From Chondrus crispus (Eukaryota; Rhodophyta; Florideophyceae; Gigartinales; Gigartinaceae): a DNA stretch of 38,421 nt. This document shows, piece by piece, positions 29,603-38,421 of this stretch. Position 1 is the first letter of the stretch. Each line of letters opens with the position of its first letter. The DNA lies in NCBI RefSeq assembly GCF_000350225.1, contig NW_005178507.1, positions 1-38,421 on the forward strand. Direction: 5' to 3'. Under the pieces are notes generated by a model. The model ran no database searches. It was given only the letters and a program-made list of their open reading frames with translations, and was not told the origin of the DNA. Both the position numbers and the translations under genes were made by a program.

Positions 29603-30889
29603 CTACGTCAGCGTCCTTGGGAACTTGAACGTCTTGAAGGCGTCGGCTACCGTATCAGCCACGCTCAACTTACCTGGGGATATAACGTGCCCCAGGTAGT
29701 GCACCTTCGGACGGAAGAAGCTGCACTTCTTGGGCTTGAGGGAGATGCCGGCACTCTGCAACAAGCTCAAGACGGTATCGAGATGCCTTGCGTGTTCCGC
29801 GTCCGTACGCGAGAACACGATAACGTCATTGAGATAGACGAGGCATGTTTGCCAGCGGACTCCGGAGAGTATGATATCGAGGGCACGTTGGAAGGTGGCC
29901 GGTGCCCCTTTCAATCCAAACGGCATGCACAAATGGCGGTACGTACCCATATTTGTCGTGAAGGTAGTCTTATCCCGGTCCTCCGGAGCGACCGGGATCT
30001 GCCAATAACCGGAATTGCAGTCCAACGTCGTAAAGACGGCTGCATCTCCTAACGAGTCGATGCAGTCGTCCATACGTGGCAGCGGATACGAATCCGCTGC
30101 AGTCTTCGCGTTGAGGCGCCGGTAGTCCACGCAGAACCGAAGAGAGCCGTCTTTCTTCGGTACGAGCACCACCCGGCACGCCCACTGGGTGCTCCCGGGC
30201 TCGATAACCCCTGCGTTCAACATCTTTTTGATCTCCTTCGCGACCATTTCGCGCATGGCCGGGCCCTTCGGATAGGGCATAGAACGAATCGGTTTCGTTC
30301 CCGGTTCGAGGGGAATGCGGTGATCCGTGGCTTGGATCGTTCCAAGCGCATCGCTCCACAGACTCGAGTGCTTACGGAGCATCTCGAGCACGTGGTCACG
30401 GAGCTTGTCATCGTCGATGTATGACAAGTCAATCTCTTTTTCCCAATCCATCGGTGGATTTTCGGGATCCTTCTGCTGGGGGAGTACAGTACTCCCCGCC
30501 GTCGGTTGGCATAAAGGTGACCGTTCGTCCGGGTCGACTCCCCTGCCCCCGGCGGTCGTCTTATCGTCGGAGTTGGATCGACCAACTCTTACCTCCCCGA
30601 CTTGATCGGTCAAGTCGGTCAGGTGTAGCGCGTGCGCGATCACCTCGGCGACCCTACGTTTGGGCGTGAGGATGGGGAGGGGGTTGGGCTTCGCGTATCC
30701 CACGACGGTGTGCTTCGGAAGCTGCCTCTTTCGTTGCGAGAAGTTTGCGACGATGACGTCGAAGGTCACATTCGGTAGGACCTCCGCGACGCCATTCGTC
30801 AGCCTCACTCCATGTCGATGTTGGAGTGAGGGCTTTGGCTCCAGGAAAACGAGGCCCCTCCACGCGGTTGTCACACGCACTCTGGCTTG
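29603..30889 (-). pseudogene. Reverse transcriptase of element B pol
   Basis: An uninterrupted reverse transcriptase runs from VRVTTAWRGLVF through FCVDYRRLNAKT, TLDCNSGYWQI and MPFGLKGAPATF to the catalytic motif. That motif reads YLND instead of YLDD: the first catalytic Asp is Asn (codon AAT), which should abolish polymerisation. The frame is the same as the protease upstream, from which it is separated by one TAG (30890-30892), and it is ended by another TAG at 29603-29605. Confidence 0.9.
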
Positions 30890-31747
30890 CTACATCGCGG
30901 GGATGGTAACCAAGCGGGCGATTCGGATCGCCTGCGGGGCCTCCTCGCGTACCTCCGGACGACTCGTTTGGCGACTGTGTCGCCTGGTAGGGGAAGTCGG
31001 TTCCCCCTTCCCATCGACGATGGCTACTGAGCCACCGTGACGAAGTTCGAGCTTCTGTCCGTCGATGTCGATGCTGCGTACGTGAGCATCGATGAACGCG
31101 GTCCCAAGTAGAACGGAAACAGCGAGTTTTTCGGCCACTACGAAAGGTATGCGGAACGTCGTGTTCCGCAATCGGACCGCGAGGCCGACGACCGCCGTAA
31201 GTCGAAGCGGGTTACTGTTCGCGCCAGCCAGGCGGGGTAATGGCGCGTCCCGTATTGCGTAGCGGGCCCAGTCGGGAGGGAGGTCGGCCTTCCTCACCAA
31301 GTGGTAGCCCGAGCACGTTTCGACTGCGATCGTGTGGGGCTTAAACGCGTTGCCTTCTGTGGCCACAGAGCCCAAGACGTTATATATTTTCGACGTCATG
31401 AGGCATACGAGGCCATCGGCCACCTTGAGCGCGACCTTATCGGTGAGGTCGTTCCGCCGGGGCCTCCGACTTCGGCGTTGGCCCCTCTTGCGCTTCCTTC
31501 GGCTCGAGTCGGGGGACGCTCGCGTCTCAGTGACGCCCGTCCAGGTGCTGGAGTCCGTACGAGGCGGACATTTCGTCGGCGACCTTGTGCTCACGAGGGT
31601 CAGGAGGTCGACCGACTCGTGTCGGTCGTCGTTAACCCCGTCTCGCTTGTTGCGCGTCACTGGGACGTCGGGTGTCCCGGTGATGCCTTCTTCCAACATC
31701 GGGTCTACGTTGGCCTCGGTGTTGGGTTTCTCCTGCAATGTCGACAT
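30890..31747 (-). pseudogene. Protease region of element B pol
   Basis: From the ATG at 31745-31747 come 285 residues. A basic, disordered first 100 is followed by an aspartic protease with TIAVETCSGYHLV and, about 75 residues later, VLLGTAFIDAHV, the usual ILG flap partner. The catalytic position holds Glu rather than Asp (ETCSG for the expected DT/SG). The frame ends at TAG 30890 with the rest of Pol following in the same register. Confidence 0.75.
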
Positions 31748-31887
31748 TGCTGGAGTCCCCGTGCTCGACTCCGATAGCGGGGGATGTATTATCGGACAAT
31801 ACCCCCCGTGTCCTTGGCGAGCACGCGGGGGCCGGTCTAGTTCATAAAGAAAAGACGGCTCACGCGACCGCGTGTACGTAACTGTCT

Positions 31888-32650
31888 TTACCCTTTTTTT
31901 CGAACTACCGCTATCGGAGCTACCCCCTGGCTATCGGTGGCCAGGTCCCCTTCGGGTCCTTGGCCGCGTGGGCCGGGACGATCCCCGTACTGCGGCCGCG
32001 CGTCATCGGCGAAGTACCCGGGTACTTCCTGACCTTGAGCTGCGACATCCGGACGTCGCAGGATCTGAGGGACGTGTCGAACCGGTTCGCCTTCTTGTCC
32101 CTCTGCCGGTAGGGGATACAGACCCTCTACCCAATCTTGTAGGTACATGATCGCGTTCTGTACCTGTTGGGGTAACCGAGAACGGTCTCGGTCCCCTCTC
32201 CCTCCTTGGCAGGGGTACCTTGTGTCGGCCTGGCGGTAGTCGGGCCGATCCCGACGATCCAGTTCGGTACGGCGATACCCGCCTTCACGGGGGGCGAAGC
32301 GAGCGCCCCCACCCTACCGATTCGGGAAACCTTGACGCGGGGGACGACCCTGGCCGACCGCTTGCCGGAGGAGATTGCGCGCCCCGGGGCGCGTCTCTAT
32401 CTGGTAGCGGTAGTTCCTGTACGCCGTGAACATTCGTTGTTCCGGCGACAGGAACGGGCAGGCGTACATGGCGTGTCCGTACGTACGACATAGCCAGCAC
32501 ACGTACGCGCTGCCGTCCGTTAAGGCGAAGGTCGCCGCGTGACGCACCTCCTCATTGGTGAGGAGGGGCACGCGAGGGGCTTCACCTCCGGTATCTCGGT
32601 TTGAGATGTCGAGCTCAGCGACCCCGGGGGTCCGTACCCCTGGGCGCTCT
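31888..32650 (-). pseudogene. Gag nucleocapsid (zinc knuckle) and C-terminus of element B
   Basis: One register, open from about 32650, contains the zinc knuckle CWLCRTYGHAMYAC with the standard C-x2-C-x4-H-x4-C order. It then meets TAG at 32314-32316 and continues as a coherent Arg/Asp-rich region and YLQDWVEGLYPLPAEG to TAG/TAA near 31888. It overlaps the end of the capsid frame in the +1 register. The conserved knuckle suggests this was the RNA-binding part of Gag. Confidence 0.7.
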
Positions 32651-33649
32651 TGGAGTGGCCGCGAATGCGGTCGCGTAGCTCGACGTCGTTCCGGTCGACA
32701 TTGGTGAAGGGGGTCGACCCCCTACTGGCCCTGCTCCTTTCATAATGAGGACAGGGTCGGCCTGCCACTCATCCTCCCCGACATGGAGGGTAGAGGCGGG
32801 GGAACTTGTTGCGGCGGACTTCTTAGTCCTGCGAGCCCCCTCTGCCGGTTTCGAATCTGGCAGACGTAAACCGAGTCGAGCGCGGTAAGTGGTTCCTTCC
32901 GCCGTTGCGATACGGCGGATGGTCGGAAGATCGGTCTTCTGGCGGCTTGGCAGGCGCTGCACTGTCTCGAAAACTGCGGCCGGGGTCGCAGGAGTGAGTC
33001 CCCGCACGAAGTGGTGCGCGAGGGACTGTTCGGAGAACACTGCTGTGCACCGGAACGCCGCAGTTTCGAGCCGGTCCGCGAACGTGCTCTCCGTTTCATG
33101 AGATTGCTGTCGCGCCGTCGCGACAGCGTCGTACGCTTCACCTAACACGTCGTCGGTTAGGTAGCGTTTCAGGAACTGGTTCACGAGCCCCGGCCAACTC
33201 ACTTCGTCGTGTAGTTGGCCGGCGCGGAGGCCACGCATCGTAAAACTCGTATACAGGCGCTCCGCGTCGCGCTCTAGGAAGTGCGCGAGAACTCGTACCG
33301 CAACACCTTCTGTAAGGTGTTGCGAGTTGAAGGTTATCCGGATATCGTTCAAGAACGGCAGCAGCTCGATCGGGTCCGTACCGTCGAAGCTGCGCATCGT
33401 GGGACGGATCCCACGACAGCGTTGGACGTACTTCGCGATTCGTCCCGCGTCACCAGATGTGACGAGCCTCGAGGTGTTGTCCAAGCGGTACATACGATAG
33501 TCAGCGACGGCGCTAAACTCTTGGATCATCATATGCACCGGCTCGAGCCCGGGCTCTGCGGAAAGTAGCGTGCCAAAGGCAGTGACGGGTGGCGTACGGA
33601 CGTCTACCGGACCTGTATGCGCGGTGTAACCCGCTGGCGGGTAGCCGCC
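32615..33649 (-). pseudogene. Gag capsid domain of element B
   Basis: The frame opens after TAG at 33650-33652. Its core, MRSFDGTDPIELLPFLNDIRITF to about LPSRQKTDLPTIRRIA, matches the retrotransposon capsid fold: F-D-G start, conserved W-P in the middle, and QSHETESTFADRL as the alpha-helical Y..EF equivalent. It overlaps the N-terminal gag frame by 46 bases in the -1 register with no recognisable slippery heptamer. It ends at TGA 32615. A single indel is the simplest reason for the split. Confidence 0.75.
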
Positions 33650-34455
33650 CTAACGGGGATCGACGGAGACCATGGGTTCTCCGGATCCGCGAGCAGCTCC
33701 TCCACGGTCCTGTACGTTGGCGTACGATACGCTTTCCATCTGCCGCCTACTTCCGGGATAGGCGGCAATGCTTGGGTCTCGGACGCCAGATTAGCGCCCA
33801 TCGGAGGACGGTTTCCTTCCGCAGTCCGACTGGTGTCGGCGCCATTCGGACGCCAACCTTCCGGAGCGACGGCGCTCGGAGTTACGGCACCACCGGGCCC
33901 TCTCGTGGGGGCACCGGGCAGCCTTGCGGCCATGGTCCGTTCCATGTCACGAGCACGCTGTCGCGTAGCGTTGAGCTCGGCGGAGAAGTGCATGAACACA
34001 CTCAACTGTTCTGCTGACGGGGACGGTCGATCGTCGGGACGTCTCGTCGAGGTCGGCCTCGTGGGGTGACCTTGCCCGTGCAGTACGGGCTGTGCGAGGC
34101 GTGAGTCTTCGACGAGCACCAGTCGCGAGTGTAACTCGTCGACTAGTGCTCGGAGATTCTCCAAGGACTGGCTGACTCGATCGAACCTCCCTTCACGTAG
34201 GGAGCGGAGATCGTCCATACATCGCGAGTAGACGGCGTCCGTCACGTCTCTACGGAGCGAAGTACGGACTTCCTCGATGTAGTCAGCTATGCCATCGAAC
34301 ATCGCAGCCGCTTGTCCTTCGGAGGACTGGGGCGACAGTTCGCGGCCTCGGAGACCAGCTTCGCCGTCGCCGAACGGCGGTGATTGTGCGTCCATAGCGA
34401 CCGCCCTCGGATCCGCCGGTCCGGACCGGATCGAGGTGTCGTCTTCTTGACTCAT
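33604..34455 (-). pseudogene. Gag N-terminal domain of element B
   Basis: The ATG at 34453-34455 (MSQEDDTSIRSG) is supported by the equivalent ATG of element C, which aligns without gaps for the first 100 residues. Residues 45-110 (AAAMFDGIADYIEEVRTSLRRDV...SLREGRFDRVSQSLENLRALVDELHS) are helical and conserved between the two copies. The remainder is Pro/Arg-rich. The frame closes at TAG 33604 and the capsid continues in another register. Confidence 0.75.
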
Positions 34456-34509
34456 CTCAACGCGTTCGGACGCAGAGGAAAAGAAAGTCTTCTCGGAAAG
34501 ATCTCGGGG

Positions 34510-34529
34510 TCTTCTAGGTCGGGAGACCA
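34510..34529 (-). other. Primer binding site of element B
   Basis: One base inside the 5' LTR the minus strand reads TGGTCTCCCGACCTAGAAG. The identical sequence follows the LTR of element C and, with one change, that of element D. The TGG start fits tRNA priming; the identity of the tRNA is not known. Confidence 0.6.
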
Positions 34530-34530
34530 C

Positions 34531-35202
34531 TGTAGCATAAACACCCTCAGACGACTGGAGGTGTATGCGCAGTTCAACCTGTAGACCCCGTTCGAACGGG
34601 AAGACGGGTGAAGCACCAGCTAACGAGGCAAGGAAGCGGGCCCTGGTAGCGGTGTGGTAGAGCAGGAAGGTCGGGGATGAGCGTACGCGCGGGCCGATCT
34701 ACGCCTCGACGCCCCAGAGCAGCGCTGGGTAACGTACCAGCGCTGACGGGCGGAGGCGGATCTAGGCTCGCTCGCGCACGCGTGTGTCCCCTACCGGCTC
34801 CCTTCCTCCTAATGCGCGCGAAGACGAAGGCGCGTAGTTAGAATAAGCTGGGTGGAACGACCTTGGCGGTCGGTTGAGAACAAGTCCGTGCTTGCCCTCC
34901 TCCTGCCGCCGTCGGTCCGCTCATATTTAATATACAAACCTTTATAATAACACTACAGTACCGAGGTACTGTAGTGGTCTACTGTAGTGCAGGTCGGCCT
35001 GCACTGTACGGTGTCAGCATCGGTGCTGACAGTACACGTGGTACCCGTGTGTGCGCGCTTCGTACGTGCCTGTACACGTGTGCACGTGTGCTGTGGGCAC
35101 ACGTGGACACGCTCGGTGGTACTGTAGAGCGTCGGGCTCTACAGTAACTAAATCAATCGTGATCTAATCTAAAGTGAGTCCCACAGGGGGGGTTATGCTA
35201 CA
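34531..35202 (-). repeat. 5' LTR of element B
   Basis: This 672-bp LTR has intact ends TGTAGCATAA and TTATGCTACA. It is about 98% identical to 23115-23787. The hairpin array (about 34951-35145) is unchanged between the two. The TATA box is the complement of 34940-34946 and would drive transcription leftward into gag. Confidence 0.93.
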
Positions 35203-35207
35203 GTATC

Positions 35208-36738
35208 TGGGAGCTGACGAGGGCGCATAACCGATATACGGCTTTCCCGGCCCTTGAGCGTGGCCCTCTGCCGACAAACGGTGTGCTTCCTTTCTCCTTC
35301 CTGTCCTCTCGTCGGCCCCGCGTATCCTTCTCTCGCACATATATATATATTTTTATATGGGGGCTCCGGCTTGCTCCCCCTGTCGGTACATAAAGCCCCG
35401 TGGGAGGCTCAGTGACGAGGCCGGGAGATTATCTCCCACAAGCAGGTAACCGGGGGCTTTCCGGGCAACGGTTTCTCCTTACGGACCATGCGGTGGTTGC
35501 GGAAACGCTCCCGCATGGCGGTCAATCCCGGACGTCGGCCACCCTCACAGGGTCCGAGGATACAGTCCTTTCGGACGGTTGAGACCGACCCCGTGGCCGC
35601 GAAGCTCGCCGGGTCTCAACCCTCCGCCAAGCGTCAGCACTGCGATTACGATCGACCGGAGCGGTGGGGGTAGCGACCCAAAGCCCCCTCCGTGACGGTA
35701 ATTTGTCTCCTCTTCTTCTTCTCCTGCTCCCACGGGTCTCCCCAAAATTTTCCTGTCGGTCTCGGTGCCTCTCCAACCGCGCCGGCCGCGGTGGATGACC
35801 TCCCAGTGGGTGCAGCGCGGTCCTGTGGAGGTGGTTTCCCGTCCCTGCGCAGCACGAGGTGCCCATCCCCACCGACGGTTTGCGGTAAATTCGGCGTTTT
35901 TCTTAGTAAAACATGCCTGAATTTTCCGTGCGGCAGGTGGCGTTTCCTTTTTTTGACGAGCTCCCATTGGGTGCTCCCCAAAATCGGCGGTTTTTTAAAC
36001 AGCCGCCCGTGCGCTGAGAGCCACACTTGCGCGAATCCGGAGTCCGTACCCCGTTTGGTTGCGGTTCACCTCGCTGCTGGGCTCCCCTTAGGGAGTTTAT
36101 CCTTGAAGGTTTGACGGCGTCGGCACCCCCATGCCCGGGCTGGTACCTTGAGGGCGGTGCCGTCCTCAGGAGGGGGTTACAATTTTTCCCCATCCTCATG
36201 GCGGGCAACTCGTCGCTCCTGACTGCATACAGTAGTCCCTCGGGCGACCGAGCGATAACTCAGTTCCGGGGGTTCTGTAGGGTGACGTGCTTCACCCATG
36301 ACCGTACAGTTTGCCGGCTACCCCCGTGGGGCGGTTTTCGCCTCATGCGAGTGGTAGAGCCGCGTGTAAACAGCGGGAGATATCCCCACTTTTGACCTCA
36401 CCCCCGAAGGGCTGGCCGTTTTTCCAAGATCTCCTCTTAGTTTTCCTCCATAACTTTGCCGAGGCGTCACCGCACAGTCCGCCACGGTACGTCGCGCGCC
36501 CTCCTGGTGAGCTACGCGCCTCTGCCATCCGAATGGTATGCAAGAACCGCTCGGTAGACCACTTCCCAGTGACTTCAGTTTGGAAACTAGAAGAAACTGC
36601 AGGAAACGAATAGAAACCGTTCTGGTTTCCAAATCGGGTCTTTCATATTTTGACACTCCCGGGTCGGCAACGACATCAGGAGGCGAAATCCATTCTCGGA
36701 ATGGGGCTACGATGTTTTTCCTACTTTTTACAGGGAAA
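35208..36738. other. GC-rich stretch without a supported gene
   Basis: Several long frames exist on both strands but none has a recognisable domain, and long random frames are expected at this GC content. A TA microsatellite (TATATATATAT) lies near 35341. Phrases such as CGAAGGGCTGGCCGTTTTTCC near 36400 resemble the 26290 region inside element B, hinting at shared unknown repeat DNA. Confidence 0.4.
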
Positions 36739-37397
36739 TGTAGTATAACCCCCCCCCCTTAGGGGCTTTATTTTAGATTTGATCAACTCAGAATCGGATC
36801 GGTTACTGTAGGGCTCGACGCCCTACAGTACTACCACGTGTACCCCCGAGTACAGGGGGCGCACGTGTACGCGTGTAGGCGCGGGACCAAAGAGCGCGCA
36901 CACACGTGTACTGTCAGCCCCGATGGCTGACAGTATTACAGTGTCGACTGACCGCTACAGTACATCGGTACTGTACTACTATGATAGGTTATTATGTACA
37001 TTAAATATGGAGCGGACGGGCGGCGGGGGAGAGGACAAGCACGGACTTGTCACCCACTGACCGTCAAGGTCCGACTTCCCGCTTACTCTAAGGTAGCGTT
37101 CGCTAACTACCTTAGAGCGGCACCGAGCGCGGGTTGAGGACGCGCGCGGTACGCCCACGAGGCGGCTCCGCCTCCGCCCGTCGGTACTGGATCGTCACCC
37201 AGTACCGCGCCGGGGCGTCGAGGCGTCGAACCGCTCGCGCGTACCGGCGTCCTCCCCGTTCCCGCTCTACCACGCTACCCGGGCCCGCTGCCCGGTGCCG
37301 TTACCTGGTGTCCGGCTTCACCCCCGTCTTCCCGTTCGGACGGGGTCTACGTCGAGCTGTGCATACACCCCTCTCCGTTGGGGGTGTGTATGCTACA
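36739..37397 (+). repeat. 5' LTR of element C
   Basis: The ends TGTAGTATAA and TATGCTACA match the element B family. Hairpins recur in B's order: arms 36804-36814 and 36820-36830 (11 bp, loop TCGAC); a CACGTG-bounded dyad near 36835-36866; 36909-36919 and 36925-36935 (11 bp, loop CCGAT); and 36956-36963 and 36968-36975 (8 bp, loop ATCG). Another perfect 11-bp hairpin (CTCTAAGGTAG at 37086-37096, complement at 37107-37117) lies downstream of the ATTAAATATG block. Confidence 0.85.
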
Positions 37398-37777
37398 GTG
37401 GTCTCCCGACCTAGAAGACCCTAGAGTCCGATCTCCGAGAAGACTTCCGCTTCCCTCCGCGAACCGATCGCGTCGAGATGAGCCAAGAGTTTGAGCCCTC
37501 GATCCGCTCCGAAGCGGCGGATCTGAGCCCGGCCGCTGTGCAGTCCCCATCCGCCCCGTCGGGCGACGGCGACGCAGGTCCTCGTGACCGCGAACCGTCG
37601 CTCGGTTCCTCCGAGGAAAGAGCGGCGGCGATGTTCGAACGCATAGCCGAATACATCGAGGAAGTCCGTACTTCCCTTCGGATCGATGTATCGGACCATG
37701 TATACACTCGATGTATGGCCGAACTCCGCTCTCTGCGTGAAGGGAGGTTCGACAGAGTGACGCAGTCCTTAGAGAAC
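36739..37777 (+). mobile_element. Element C: truncated relative of element B (5' LTR, primer site, gag start)
   Basis: An LTR of 659 bp (36739-37397) is followed by the primer site TGGTCTCCCGACCTAGAAG and the first 100 codons of a gag colinear with that of element B. Similarity stops abruptly after residue 100 (about 37777), and no other part of the element is present on this side. Orientation is plus, opposite to B, so it is an independent insertion. Confidence 0.85.
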
Positions 37778-37837
37778 CCTAGCAAGCCTACCGCAGGGCT
37801 TCCGTGGTGTGTAATTCGTAAGAGGACCGTAAGGTGA
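37478..37837 (+). pseudogene. Truncated gag of element C
   Basis: The ATG at 37478 opens MSQEFEPSIRSEAADLSP, colinear with B's gag for 100 residues without a gap. It includes the strongly conserved EEVRTSL and RSLREGRFDRV.QSLEN. The next 19 residues to TGA at 37835-37837 are unrelated and come from flanking DNA. The protein would lack the capsid and zinc knuckle. Confidence 0.8.
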
Positions 37838-38255
37838 TCGCAGTGTGAATGGAGTACAGTACTACCGCCACGTGTGAGCTACGACTGTACCACCACCACC
37901 CTACGGATATGCTGCGGGTGTACTGCAAACGCATTACACTGCACTGCGGACGCCCTACAAATGAGACACTCATGCCGGGCCAGAAACACTGTTTCTGCAG
38001 GACCAGTGGTTTCATACGAATTGCTAAATTTGAGCAAATAATTCGCCATACATGCCGTTCGTGCAATGTCCAAGTGTTTACCAGCTATGAGGCCCACATT
38101 TACGTCGCATATGCGACACGTAAATTTCTACAATACGTTTGCAGCGATACACTTTTCCTTCCCAGTGATTCGGTTCTCGGAATCTCTCAGGGATCCATTT
38201 TCCGTAATTCACTTCTCTCTATGGGTGGGCTGAGGAGGGGTGGATGGTTCGGGGG
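37838..38255. other. Stretch without a supported gene
   Basis: Frames on both strands lack recognisable domains. A perfect 14-bp palindrome GTCGCATATGCGAC lies at 38104-38117, within a longer imperfect dyad TTTACG...CGTAAA. Composition is AT-richer than on either side. Confidence 0.4.
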
Positions 38256-38420
38256 TCAGGTCAGTCGAGGAGCCCGATCTCGTCCGCGGCGTTGGTAGTC
38301 GTGCAAGCGTCGAGCCCGTCGCGGCGCGCCCTCCTTGTCGCGCCGATTGGCGCCGGCCGCGCCGCGCCCGAGCGCCACCAGCGGCCCGACGGCCACCGCC
38401 ACGCCCGCGCACGCGCCGGT
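38256..38420 (-). CDS. Possible 3' end of a GC-rich gene, cut by the window edge
   Basis: The minus strand from the window edge is open for 54 codons to TGA at 38256-38258. Its start looks like a membrane helix (ACAGVAVAVGPLVALGRGAA) followed by a charged tail. A second minus-strand frame ends GLDACTTTNAADEIGLLD at TGA 38261-38263 and is almost as plausible, so the correct frame is uncertain. The very high GC content favours long chance frames. Confidence 0.2.
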   Translation of the reverse strand, partial: TGACAGVAVAVGPLVALGRGAAGANRRDKEGAPRRARRLHDYQRRGRDRAPRLT

Positions 38421-38421
38421 G

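Larger units (their letters stand above)
23115..35202 (-). mobile_element. Element B: 12.1-kb Ty3/gypsy (chromodomain-type) LTR retrotransposon
   Basis: LTRs of 673 and 672 bp bound a minus-strand gag-pol. The termini TGTAGCATAA...TTATGCTACA are perfect 10-bp inverted repeats in the right LTR; the left copy has one changed end base. Flanking 5-mers are GTACC (23110-23114) and GTATC (35203-35207), a target duplication with one change. Order on the minus strand: LTR, primer site, gag, protease, reverse transcriptase, RNase H, integrase, chromodomain, about 3.2 kb of unassigned DNA, polypurine tract, LTR. I count about 14 substitutions and one length change between the LTRs, so this insertion is older than element A. 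Multiple stops, frameshifts and two altered catalytic residues make it inactive. Confidence 0.93.

Noticed and set aside
35400..36660. Plus- and minus-strand frames between elements B and C
   Set aside because: Same reason: no domains, mutual overlap, no start or codon support.
1..38421. Nuclear code with UAG/UAA read as Gln
   Set aside because: Several stops fall at Gln positions, but integrase A and the second pogo-like transposase end at TAA where related proteins end, frameshifts accompany the stops, and C-to-T decay explains all of them. Kept only as a check.

Overview
This window looks like nuclear DNA of a eukaryote. It is a graveyard of nested mobile elements: two chromodomain-type Ty3/gypsy LTR retrotransposons, two truncated or partial relatives, one Tc1-like DNA transposon and two pogo/Tigger-like DNA transposons. 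I see no bacterial operons, tRNAs, rRNAs or CRISPR arrays. Base composition is a mosaic: AT-richer in the first 18 kb, and very GC-rich at 19.5-20.8 kb, 23-36 kb and the last 200 bases. The lineage cannot be fixed from sequence alone; a fungus, an alga or another protist all fit. No host gene is identified with confidence.

Layout. 1-1671: no convincing gene. 1677-8101: element A, a complete 6,425-bp Ty3/gypsy element on the minus strand. It has identical 553-bp LTRs, a perfect 5-bp target duplication (TAATG) and an unusual extra zinc-finger ORF between the 5' LTR and gag; pol carries inactivating changes. 8107-8875: non-coding with a large foldback. 8876-11227: a long plus-strand frame for an unknown membrane protein, interrupted by stops without any frame change. 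11908-13735: a Tc1-like element with 40-bp terminal inverted repeats, missing the end of its transposase and split by an LTR-like insertion. 13760-15594: a decayed pogo-like transposase carrying a perfect 36-bp palindrome. 16355-18018: a second, nearly intact pogo-like transposase with one apparent frameshift. 18857-20767: unknown ORFs, one of them Ala/Pro-rich and very GC-rich. 20860-22246: element D (5' LTR, primer site and a gag-like ORF). 22417-22711: a possible solo LTR. 23115-35202: element B, a 12.1-kb Ty3/gypsy element on the minus strand with many lesions and about 3.2 kb of unexplained DNA between integrase and the 3' LTR. 36739-37777: element C, a 5'-LTR/gag fragment of B's relative on the plus strand. 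38256-38420: possibly the end of a GC-rich host gene running off the window.

Within the retroelements the usual division of labour is visible: Gag (capsid, zinc knuckle), protease, reverse transcriptase, RNase H, and integrase with a chromodomain tail that would direct insertion to particular chromatin. Almost every copy is broken, so the present sequence could move only with help from intact relatives.

Most interesting: (1) a row of five perfect short hairpins upstream of the TATA box in the LTRs of element B. The order and structure of four positions recur in the diverged LTR of element C with paired base changes, and the block has no differences between B's two LTRs although the rest of the LTR does. 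(2) Element A's extra ORF with two C-x2-C-x12-H-x5-H fingers, a hydrophobic N-terminal segment and no ATG. (3) The 3.2-kb insert of element B lying between two diverged copies of the pol 3' end. (4) The long stop-interrupted membrane-protein frame.
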